From the NCBI GenBank assembly GCA_002417825.1, contig DICX01000066.1, forward strand, positions 1 to 10,651: DNA of 10,651 nucleotides, read 5' to 3'. The stretch is from Lactobacillus sp. UBA5815 (GTDB taxonomy: Bacteria > Bacillota > Bacilli > Lactobacillales > Lactobacillaceae). A program made the translations under genes and the position numbers. Positions 1 through 5,771 of the stretch are shown here, in pieces. Every line of letters begins with the position of its first letter. Position 1 is the stretch's first letter. The notes beneath the pieces are model-generated. The model searched no databases. It was given only the letters and a program-made list of their open reading frames with translations, and was not told the origin of the DNA.

Positions 1-209
1 AAAATTTTCACTTGCTTTTTAAAAGTGACGACATGAATATGCACTTTTTTAACGTTGCTCTGCTTAATTTGGTACAGTGCTTAAATCAATGATCTGCTCT
101 AAAGTATATCGATGGTGCAGCACTGAGTTTATCTTAATCGAAACACCATATATTTTACTTTTAGGTCCGATCGTCGCAGGAAAATAAGCCATATCTCCAG
201 AACCTTGGT
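1..209. repeat. Left arm of a perfect 209-bp inverted repeat
   Basis: Bases 1-209 are the exact reverse complement of 548-756; paired positions always sum to 757. I followed the match along its length and saw no mismatch until 210/547. The arm reaches the window edge, so it may extend further left. It carries, in antisense, the last 47 codons, stop and 3' flank of the gene at 310-693. It may be a true inverted duplication or an assembly or library chimera, because this edge looks like a contig end. Confidence 0.95.
64..209 (-). pseudogene. Antisense partial copy of the 3' end of the gene at 310-693
   Basis: Read on the minus strand, this stretch encodes the same C-terminal 47 residues and TAA stop as the gene at 310-693, base for base. 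Upstream in the same frame (toward higher coordinates) the reading meets a stop at 226-228 after only about six unrelated codons, with no start codon between. In its present arrangement it cannot be expressed as a separate complete protein. It is either a remnant of a second inverted copy that was homogenised with the first, or an artefact of a fold-back chimera. Confidence 0.6.
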
Positions 210-289
210 GATTTTTGCGATATTTTTAGGATGGACGAAGTGAGAAGCTACTTTTAGAGAAACCGCAACGAAAACTAACGCAACTTTTT

Positions 290-295
290 TATGAT
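290..295 (+). promoter_or_regulatory. Possible -10 box for the gene at 310
   Basis: A TATGAT hexamer lies between the left repeat arm and the gene. I see no good -35 box at 16-18 bases upstream. If it is used, transcription would begin near 302, which favours the GTG at 310 over the ATG at 301 as the start codon. Confidence 0.25.
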
Positions 296-309
296 AGGTG
301 ATGGGTAAT

Positions 310-693
310 GTGAAGCAACATGGATCGTTTCTTAAAATTTCATCTGTAGTGATAATCCTCATTTTATTGATGCTTGCCTCTCAATATCTGACTGCCGATT
401 GGAGCATGGAAAAATACGTTCAAAACGATATCAATGCGGCTTTGAAAAATAATGACGACAGCAAATTGTTGAGGATCAGTTCGGACAATCAGGTTTTTAA
501 GGCTTTGAAAGCGCAAAAAAACGTCATCATACACTTTAGAACAGATAACCAAGGTTCTGGAGATATGGCTTATTTTCCTGCGACGATCGGACCTAAAAGT
601 AAAATATATGGTGTTTCGATTAAGATAAACTCAGTGCTGCACCATCGATATACTTTAGAGCAGATCATTGATTTAAGCACTGTACCAAATTAA
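310..693 (+). CDS. Small membrane-anchored hypothetical protein
   Basis: I do not recognise this protein. From the GTG at 310 it has 127 residues: a short basic N-terminus, one hydrophobic helix (about residues 8-26, rich in I, L and V, with no lipobox cysteine), then about 100 mostly polar residues that should lie outside the membrane. This suggests an N-terminally anchored extracytoplasmic protein. The start is chosen because AGGTGAT (296-302) lies seven bases before GTG 310; the in-frame ATG 301 and GTG 298 have no properly spaced SD. The coding sequence crosses into the right arm of the inverted repeat at residue 80, so its C-terminal 47 codons are duplicated in antisense at 64-209. Function is unknown. 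That it is a real gene is fairly likely, given the SD and the clean hydrophobic segment. Confidence 0.6.
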   Translation: MKQHGSFLKISSVVIILILLMLASQYLTADWSMEKYVQNDINAALKNNDDSKLLRISSDNQVFKALKAQKNVIIHFRTDNQGSGDMAYFPATIGPKSKIYGVSIKINSVLHHRYTLEQIIDLSTVPN

Positions 694-756
694 GCAGAGC
701 AACGTTAAAAAAGTGCATATTCATGTCGTCACTTTTAAAAAGCAAGTGAAAATTTT
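548..756. repeat. Right arm of the 209-bp inverted repeat
   Basis: This is the exact reverse complement of 1-209, separated from it by a 338-base unique spacer (210-547). It holds the 3' third of the gene at 310-693 plus 63 bases downstream, and it ends in the self-complementary octamer AAAATTTT. The 3' flank contains a weak 7-bp hairpin (709-715 with 730-736), too AT-rich for a confident terminator call. Confidence 0.95.
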
Positions 757-811
757 CTGCTTGCATGTTACAGTCAGAATATTCTTTTAAGCCAATCATC
801 TTAATCAGCAC

Positions 812-817
812 TATAAA
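812..817 (+). promoter_or_regulatory. Possible -10 box for the gene at 841
   Basis: TATAAA lies 11 bases before the SD of the next gene. No recognisable -35 box is correctly spaced, and an SD this close to the start of transcription would leave a very short leader. It is a weak call from the hexamer alone. Confidence 0.25.
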
Positions 818-840
818 TTTGGTGTGTAAGGAGAATCAAG

Positions 841-1077
841 TTGCTAAAAAATAAACAAACTTTTTATTCATTAGTTGCTGCCATTATTTTTTCGATTTTA
901 AGCTTGTATCTTTATTTAACCAATGAAAGTACACTCGATTCTTGGATTTTAATCTCGAATAATGCCAAGGAGTCCAGTGTCGATATCAGATTGTCGTTTT
1001 GGCTTTTGTTTTTAGTGATCAGTCTCGTTTCGTGGGTCAACGTTACGGTTGCTTTCATGAAACACAAGAAAGATTGA
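841..1077 (+). CDS. 78-aa two-helix membrane protein, unknown
   Basis: I do not recognise a family. The protein has 78 residues with two hydrophobic segments, about residues 8-26 and 52-72, joined by a polar loop of roughly 25 residues. It ends in a basic tail (MKHKKD). That pattern predicts a small hairpin-like integral membrane protein with both ends in the cytoplasm. The TTG start is supported by a strong SD, AAGGAG at 828-833, seven bases upstream. It lies 147 bases after the repeat-associated gene and is followed by a probable terminator at 1115-1172, so it is probably transcribed alone. Small membrane proteins of this form occur among bacteriocin-immunity proteins and toxins, but nothing here supports either role. 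Confidence 0.65.
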   Translation: MLKNKQTFYSLVAAIIFSILSLYLYLTNESTLDSWILISNNAKESSVDIRLSFWLLFLVISLVSWVNVTVAFMKHKKD

Positions 1078-1114
1078 TTTTGAAAATCCTACAGTAGAAA
1101 TCAGTGATCGTTCA

Positions 1115-1172
1115 GCTGCCGAAACCAATTGCCGGAGACACAAGGGATGCCACGGCAGCAAGTTTTGTTTTT
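1115..1172 (+). terminator. Probable long-loop terminator or structured RNA after the gene at 841
   Basis: GCTGCCG (1115-1121) pairs perfectly with CGGCAGC (1153-1159), followed within three bases by a T-rich run (1162-1172). The 31-base loop contains a second TGCCG (1130-1134) that could pair with the same right arm, so two stems compete. TGATCG at 1104-1109 can also pair with CGATCA farther downstream (1184-1189). The simplest reading is an intrinsic terminator. The alternative stems also leave room for a structured RNA, but it matches no riboswitch class that I know. Confidence 0.45.
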
Positions 1173-1258
1173 GTACTGATCGATCATTGTCTTAGCAAAT
1201 TACAGAACAAAAATGGTTATTAATTGTCTTATGTCTAAAAATCAAGTTTTTTAAAGGT

Positions 1259-1264
1259 TATAAT
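1259..1264 (+). promoter_or_regulatory. Perfect -10 box of the acetyltransferase gene
   Basis: This is a consensus TATAAT. A -35 box is not obvious; the best upstream hexamers (TTGTCT 1224-1229, TGTCTA 1232-1237) are badly spaced. Transcription would start near 1271, after the ATG at 1263. That rules out 1263 as the start codon when this promoter is used. Confidence 0.5.
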
Positions 1265-1296
1265 GCCCCTTAAACAAATCATTTTTAAGGGGGCAT
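1263..1296. promoter_or_regulatory. Dyad covering the promoter start site and the SD
   Basis: Bases 1263-1274 pair with 1284-1296: twelve base pairs with one bulged G (1289) and a nine-base loop. The left arm touches the -10 box and the predicted transcription start. The right arm contains the SD (AAGGGGG, 1287-1293) of the acetyltransferase. In RNA that reads through from upstream, the SD would be hidden in the stem. In RNA started near 1271, most of the left arm is missing and the SD is free. As DNA it could equally be an operator. Confidence 0.6.
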
Positions 1297-1301
1297 GTGC
1301 A

Positions 1302-1871
1302 ATGTTTAAATATCAAATCGATCAGGAAATCAGTTTAGCATTACCAAGACCTAAAATCGACGCTGAGCCTTTGTTCAAACTTCTTGATGAAAGTCGCAAC
1401 GAATTGAAAACTTGGTTACCAAGATTTTCAGATGTTAAAGATAAGACGGATGAAGAAAAATTTTTGTCTACCGTTATGGCACACTTTGGTACAGGAAATT
1501 CACTGAATGCAATGATTCTGTATCAAGATCAGCCTGTTGGCATGATCAGCTTTAACCAATTCCATTTAACTAAGCAAAGTACGGAGATCGGTTATTGGCT
1601 GGGGACTAAATTTGTAGGCAAAGGGATCATGCATCGGGCAGTACTGGGGATGTGTGACTTGGGATTTCGTGATTATCAGGTTCACAAGATAGAGATTCAT
1701 GCTGCGGTAGAAAATCAGCGCAGCAACAGCGTGGCTAAAAAAGCGGGATTTAATTTTGATGGCGTCTTACGAGACCATGAATTATTGCCAGATGGCTTTC
1801 ATGACGAAAATGTGTGGTCGCTGCTCAAAAGCGAGTGGCAGCAACAAAGAAAAACCACAACATCATATTAG
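1302..1871 (+). CDS. GNAT-family N-acetyltransferase, RimJ/RimL type
   Basis: This is a predicted cytoplasmic acetyltransferase that moves an acetyl group from acetyl-CoA to an amine, either a protein N-terminus or a small molecule. From ATG 1302 it has 189 residues, the normal size of RimJ/RimL-like proteins. An N-terminal helical part (about 20-62) is followed by strands and the acetyl-CoA-binding motif A, seen as EIGYWLGTKFVGKGIM (residues 95-110). Then comes the family signature with N138, R140, S141 and AGF (148-150), and the usual GVLRDHELLPDG stretch near residues 154-165. ATG 1302 is preferred because AAGGGGG (1287-1293) lies eight bases before it, and the in-frame ATG 1263 overlaps the -10 box. 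The gene stands alone between two terminators. The substrate cannot be inferred; the nearest well-known relatives acetylate ribosomal proteins or spermidine-like amines. Confidence 0.85.
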   Translation: MFKYQIDQEISLALPRPKIDAEPLFKLLDESRNELKTWLPRFSDVKDKTDEEKFLSTVMAHFGTGNSLNAMILYQDQPVGMISFNQFHLTKQSTEIGYWLGTKFVGKGIMHRAVLGMCDLGFRDYQVHKIEIHAAVENQRSNSVAKKAGFNFDGVLRDHELLPDGFHDENVWSLLKSEWQQQRKTTTSY

Positions 1872-1934
1872 TAAGCGCAAGAAAATGTTTGATTGACCTG
1901 TATCGGTTAAGCTCCTTTTACTTTGCGTTAATTT

Positions 1935-1974
1935 AAAAAAGTGTCGATTTGATGATAAAAATCGATACTTTTTT
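1935..1974 (+). terminator. Intrinsic terminator after the acetyltransferase gene
   Basis: A 16-bp stem (1935-1950 with 1959-1974) contains a single G-U pair, has an eight-base loop, an A-tract on the left and a run of six T at the end. The A and T tracts make it able to work in both directions, although no minus-strand gene faces it. Confidence 0.85.
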
Positions 1975-2280
1975 GTTTGCGATTAATGATTATCGAATTG
2001 TGTTTTAAAACACGAGCCAAGTCAGGCATGGTAGCAGTAATCGGCAGTATTTCGTGCAGCATCACCTGATTAGATCCTTATTCTAAGCTTTTTTTACGAA
2101 TTTTCTTATAAAATAGTCTTTACTCAAATGCAGTCTAAGGATACAATTTAAGACATAAAATGCTTGCGGCTCATCTAATTTTAAGCATTTTTCAAAATCG
2201 GCATGACGTTCAACCGAAACGATAAATGAAATCGTTCAAAACTGAATTTTCTGGTTTGACTGAAAAAAAGGAGCACGAGA
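1975..2280. other. 306-base non-coding leader with small dyads
   Basis: I see no convincing gene here. It contains a perfect 14-bp palindrome, GTGTTTTAAAACAC (2000-2013). A possible -10 (TATAAA, 2107-2112) has a poor upstream TTTACG. A 9-bp hairpin (2157-2165 with 2183-2191) is followed by a short T run, resembling a weak terminator or attenuator inside the leader. AACGAT/ATCGTT (2218-2223 with 2230-2235) forms a further small hairpin. The SD of the next gene (AAAGGAG, 2267-2273) closes the region. Confidence 0.4.
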
Positions 2281-2907
2281 ATGCCTATGCTTTATTTGGG
2301 AAGTATCGAAATGTCCAGAGTTTATTTAGCGAGAACTTTGGCTATCGTGGCTGCGGGGATACTCGTCAGCTTGGCAACGACCTCAGCAGCTAAAGGTGCA
2401 CGTGAGCGTAATACGAAATCTGAAGCGATGGTTTTGTGTTATTCAAAGTTCGTCGTTGTCCTTTTTCAAGTGTTTTTTATTGGATTCACATTAATCTTTT
2501 TCGTATTGTTCGTCAAAAGCTTACTTGAACCTGGAACTTTTTGGTTTCCGTACCTTTTTTTATTATTGACGGTTTGTCCTGCATTTTTTGCACTTTATCG
2601 TTACGCCGCAACCGTATGCGTCACGTTAGATCAAAACGTGCTTCATGTGACACAGAGATTTGGCTTCAAAAAATATGAGATACCGCTTGACGAGATAGGA
2701 AGCTGGAGATTGATCTGGGGCGATGGTGGTTTTCCACCATCCGTTCGGTTGAAAAACGCTTCCGGAAAGCGGCTGTTCACTGTTGCATACTCGTGGGTCA
2801 ATTATAATGCGTTCTGCGAACTGCTTGAGGAAAAGTACCCTGACAAAGAGTATAGTATCGTCAGGAACCGTACACGTGCTCAGCACAAACAGGATCGTCA
2901 CTTCTAG
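2281..2907 (+). CDS. Membrane protein with probable PH-like C-terminal domain, unknown
   Basis: The protein has 208 residues. Three hydrophobic segments lie at about residues 14-36, 54-78 and 86-110. They are followed by a soluble part (about 111-193) in which VTLDQNVLHVTQRFGFKKYE leads into an IPLDEI-type strand and a short glycine-rich turn. That strand order is like bacterial PH-like (bPH/DUF) domains attached to membrane helices, but the family assignment is an inference from pattern. The tail (194-208) is strongly basic. The start is supported by AAAGGAG seven bases upstream; an in-frame ATG ten codons later has no such site. The gene is converged upon by the minus-strand membrane gene, and they share a terminator. 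No role can be named. Confidence 0.7.
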   Translation: MPMLYLGSIEMSRVYLARTLAIVAAGILVSLATTSAAKGARERNTKSEAMVLCYSKFVVVLFQVFFIGFTLIFFVLFVKSLLEPGTFWFPYLFLLLTVCPAFFALYRYAATVCVTLDQNVLHVTQRFGFKKYEIPLDEIGSWRLIWGDGGFPPSVRLKNASGKRLFTVAYSWVNYNAFCELLEEKYPDKEYSIVRNRTRAQHKQDRHF

Positions 2908-2962
2908 TGATCTTGATATAGAATCACGTCGTGCTAAGATTTTCAAAAATAATAAGGATCGA

Positions 2963-3003
2963 AAAAGGCTTGGATCTGATCAAAAATCAGGTTCAAGCCT
3001 TTT
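2963..3003. terminator. Strong bidirectional terminator between convergent genes
   Basis: An 18-bp stem (2963-2980 with 2986-3003) has two G-T wobble positions and a five-base loop. A4-A5 lies on the left and T4 on the right, so it has a T run on both strands. It sits between the ends of the convergent genes at 2907 and 3022 and should end transcription from both. Confidence 0.9.
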
Positions 3004-3021
3004 CTTTGCTGAAATAAAAAA

Positions 3022-3462
3022 TCAGTCACGTTTAAGTTCTATTTTTCCAATAAGTATCATGATGAAACTCACTAAAATCGCCGATCCAGGTGCCGTCCAA
3101 GACAGTAGTGTCGCTTTACTGCCAAAATCAAAAATTGGAAGAAGAAATATGATGCTCCACATTCCGATCGTCAAACCAAATTCAAGTTTGTCATGTGCTG
3201 TGATGGCTTTTGATGACTTGGAAACGACGCTGATGATAAGAAGGATCATACCAATGATCAAAAGCACGCCAGATAAAAATTTATAAAGTACTGATTGGTC
3301 ATTACCAGTCGGGAATGTAAAAACTTCAATCAAAGATAATAACGCCGCAGAGATAAAACTTAAGCCAAGAACGAAAAGGCTGGTTTTAGCTCTTGGAAAT
3401 TTGATGCCGCGAATGATGATCAATAAGCAAAGCAAAAGATATAAAAATGTTGATATCGACAT
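3022..3462 (-). CDS. Multi-helix integral membrane protein, unknown
   Basis: I do not recognise this 146-residue protein. It is almost entirely hydrophobic, with segments near residues 5-20, 28-48, 60-82, 95-112 and 119-140, so four or five membrane helices joined by short loops. It ends in a charged tail (IELKRD). No catalytic or metal-binding motif is visible. The start ATG (reverse complement of 3460-3462) follows GAGAGGGG on the minus strand, with a five-base spacer. The gene is alone: it converges on the gene at 2281-2907 with a shared terminator and diverges from metG across 332 bases. It may share regulation with metG across that gap, but nothing seen proves this. Confidence 0.7.
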   Translation of the reverse strand: MSISTFLYLLLCLLIIIRGIKFPRAKTSLFVLGLSFISAALLSLIEVFTFPTGNDQSVLYKFLSGVLLIIGMILLIISVVSKSSKAITAHDKLEFGLTIGMWSIIFLLPIFDFGSKATLLSWTAPGSAILVSFIMILIGKIELKRD

Positions 3463-3794
3463 TAAATCCCCTCTCGAAGTAGAATTGTTAACTCATCGCA
3501 CTGACTGATGAGACACTTGATTATGATTTTACATTCAAGTAAACTATATGATTAGAAAATATCAGTTTTTCTTAATGAAGTCAATCAAATCTTAATAAAT
3601 ATCAAATCATTGGAACCGATCGGTGATTTTGATCAGCAATCTTGACTGAGATAGGTCAAAAATGGGATAAACAAAAAAATTTACTGCCTTAAAGGATATT
3701 ATTTTTAAAATAAACCCTTTTTCATGAACCGGTTTTCGTTCGGTTTTGGTGTATGATTAATAACTAGCAAGACTAAAAGTAGAGGTGTATCAGG
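3463..3794. promoter_or_regulatory. 332-base divergent regulatory region in front of metG
   Basis: No gene is apparent. It contains several dyads: CTCATC/GATGAG (3492-3497, 3507-3512), ACTTGA/TCAAGT (3515-3520, 3535-3540), the perfect palindrome ACCGATCGGT (3614-3623) and TTGAC/GTCAA (3642-3646, 3655-3659). A possible promoter is TTGACT (3642-3647) with GATAAA (3666-3671), 18 bases apart. Just after it an AT-rich hairpin (3691-3722) ends in five T, terminator-like. I looked for the T-box signature (GGTGGNACCGCG) that often controls aminoacyl-tRNA synthetase genes and did not find it. Confidence 0.45.
3752..3757 (+). promoter_or_regulatory. Likely -10 box of the metG operon
   Basis: TATGAT lies 43 bases before the metG start and would give a leader of about 30 bases. 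The -35 region is poor. The stretch before it holds AACCGG and GTTCGGTTTT; the latter resembles a reversed PurBox core. Direct evidence for the promoter is the hexamer and its distance to the gene only. Confidence 0.4.
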
Positions 3795-5771
3795 ATGGCG
3801 AATCAAAAAACTTACTATATTACAACGCCAATTTACTATCCATCAGGTAAATTAACGATCGGCAATGCCTATACGGAAGTGGCTGCCGATGCGATGGCTC
3901 GTTACAAGCGGGCACAAGGTTATGACACGTTCTTTTTGACTGGTGACGATGAGCATGGTCTCAAGATCGAGCAAAAAGCACAGAAATTGGGGATCGAACC
4001 ACAACAATACGTTGACAAGATGGCCAATGAGTATCAAAGCCTTTGGAAGATGCTGGATATTTCCTATGATAAGTTCATTCGAACGACGGATCCGCAACAT
4101 GTGGCTGCTGTTCAGAAGATTTTTGAACGGTTGTTGGCACAAGGCGACATTTATCTGGGTGAATATTCAGGCTGGTATTCGGTCGAAGATGAAGAATATT
4201 TCACGGAATCACAATTGGCGGAAGTCTACAAAGACGATGCTGGAAAAGTCATCGGTGGCAAGGCACCGTCAGGTCACGAAGTTCAGTTAGTTCGTGAACC
4301 ATCCTATTTCTTTAGGATGAGCAAATATGCACCAAGATTGCTTGAGTACTATAAAGCCCATCCTGAGTTCATTTTGCCGCATTCACGCGAGCGCGAGATG
4401 GTCAACAACTTCATCAAGCCGGGTCTGGAAGATCTTTCCGTGACGCGGACGACTGTCGATTGGGGAATCCCAGTGCCGAGTGATCCTAAACATGTCGTGT
4501 ATGTTTGGATCGATGCGCTGTCGAACTATATCACGGCTTTGGGCTACGGCTCCGAAGATGATCATCTTTTTAAGAAATACTGGCCTGCAGACGTCCATTT
4601 GGTGGGTAAGGAAATCGTTCGTTTCCATACGATCTATTGGCCGATCCTGCTGATGGCACTCGATCTGCCGCTGCCTAAGCAAGTGTTTGGACATGGCTGG
4701 GTGCTGATGCGCGATGGCAAGATGTCCAAGTCTAAAGGGAATGCGGTTTATCCAGAGATGATCGTCGATCGTTATGGCTTGGATGCGTTGCGTTATTACC
4801 TGCTTCGTCAGATTCCGTTCGGGAGCGATGGCATTTTTACACCAGAAGATTTCGTTGAACGCACGAATTTCGATTTGGCTAATGATTTGGGCAACTTGCT
4901 CAATCGGACGATCGCGATGATCAACCAATATCAAGAAGGGCATGTTGCTCCAGTTTCGAAAGATCAGGATACGTACGGTCAGTCATTGATTCAGCAAGCG
5001 CAAGATACGATCGCTGCTTATCATGAACAAATGGATGCGCTGCATTTTTCACAAGCATTGGATGCGATTTGGCAATTGATCTCGCGTGCCAACAAGTATA
5101 TCGATGAAACGACGCCATGGGTTTTGTTCAAGAATCATGAAACGGCACGCTTATCGGTTGTTTTGACGAACCTTGCCGAAACGCTTCGTCTCGTCGCGAT
5201 CCTGATCAGACCGATCATGACGAAGAGCCCTGTTGGGATGTTTGAACAATTGGGGTTAGCTCCTGAAGCAGAAAACGTCAACGCGTTGCGCTTTGGTGCG
5301 TTCGGCTGGGGCAACCAGGTCACGGAGACGCCTAAGCCATTGTTCCCACGACTCAAGGCTGCTGATGAGATCGCTTATATCAAACAGCAGATGGCCAAGG
5401 CCAAACCTAAGAAATCGACGAGAAGCGAACAGAAGAAGACAGCAGAGATCGCATTGTCAGACTTTACCAAAGTTCAAATTCAAGTCGGTGAGATTTTAGC
5501 TGTCAGTCCAGTTCAGGGCTCTGCAAAACTGCTTGCGTTCGATCTTGATTTCGGTGAAGAAAAGCCTCGCCAGATCTTGAGTGGCATTTCCGCGTTTTAC
5601 CCAGAACCCGAAAAACTCGTTGGCCGCAAAGTCATCGCAGTGACGAATCTGAAACCGCGCAAAATGCTTGGCAAGATGAGTCAGGGCATGCTGCTGACCA
5701 GTGAGAAGAACGGCAAGACAGAATTGTTACTGGTCAGCCCCGAATATGAAAATGGTTCGGTTTTACGATGA
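3795..5771 (+). CDS. metG: Methionyl-tRNA synthetase
   Basis: This cytoplasmic class I synthetase charges tRNA-Met with methionine using ATP, for both initiation and elongation. At 658 residues it is close to the Bacillus subtilis enzyme. The Rossmann fold opens with TTPIYYPSGKLTIGNAY (residues 10-26), where the HIGH signature reads TIGN, followed by GDDEHG (50-55). The connective insertion lacks the zinc-knuckle cysteines, as in the Bacillus-type enzyme. KMSKS is exact at about residues 309-313. The anticodon-binding helical domain follows. A lysine-rich linker (about 533-550) then leads to a C-terminal EMAP-II/Trbp111-like tRNA-binding domain (about 555-658). AGAGGTG (3781-3787), seven bases upstream, supports the ATG. 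Its stop overlaps the tatD start by four bases (ATGA). It is the first gene of the operon. The symbol metS is also used. Confidence 0.97.
   Translation: MANQKTYYITTPIYYPSGKLTIGNAYTEVAADAMARYKRAQGYDTFFLTGDDEHGLKIEQKAQKLGIEPQQYVDKMANEYQSLWKMLDISYDKFIRTTDPQHVAAVQKIFERLLAQGDIYLGEYSGWYSVEDEEYFTESQLAEVYKDDAGKVIGGKAPSGHEVQLVREPSYFFRMSKYAPRLLEYYKAHPEFILPHSREREMVNNFIKPGLEDLSVTRTTVDWGIPVPSDPKHVVYVWIDALSNYITALGYGSEDDHLFKKYWPADVHLVGKEIVRFHTIYWPILLMALDLPLPKQVFGHGWVLMRDGKMSKSKGNAVYPEMIVDRYGLDALRYYLLRQIPFGSDGIFTPEDFVERTNFDLANDLGNLLNRTIAMINQYQEGHVAPVSKDQDTYGQSLIQQAQDTIAAYHEQMDALHFSQALDAIWQLISRANKYIDETTPWVLFKNHETARLSVVLTNLAETLRLVAILIRPIMTKSPVGMFEQLGLAPEAENVNALRFGAFGWGNQVTETPKPLFPRLKAADEIAYIKQQMAKAKPKKSTRSEQKKTAEIALSDFTKVQIQVGEILAVSPVQGSAKLLAFDLDFGEEKPRQILSGISAFYPEPEKLVGRKVIAVTNLKPRKMLGKMSQGMLLTSEKNGKTELLLVSPEYENGSVLR

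Noticed and set aside
129..362. 77-aa minus-strand reading frame across the left repeat arm
   Set aside because: It is out of frame with the gene copy in the arm, and its sequence looks like random translation with no family resemblance or supported start.
841..1077. Small two-helix protein as a type I toxin or bacteriocin immunity protein
   Set aside because: There is no antisense RNA, bacteriocin precursor, double-glycine leader or transporter nearby. Size and hydrophobicity alone are not enough.
1263..1301. Upstream ATG start for the acetyltransferase (13 more residues)
   Set aside because: The ATG overlaps the TATAAT box and has no SD, while ATG 1302 has a strong, well-spaced SD and gives the usual family N-terminus.
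2783..3286. 167-aa plus-strand frame across the terminator and opposite the minus-strand membrane gene
   Set aside because: It runs through a strong terminator hairpin, is antisense to a cleaner hydrophobic gene and has a composition typical of a shadow frame.
3548..3595. Possible 15-codon leader peptide in front of metG
   Set aside because: It has no SD, no run of methionine or other regulatory codons, and no attenuator placed to match it.
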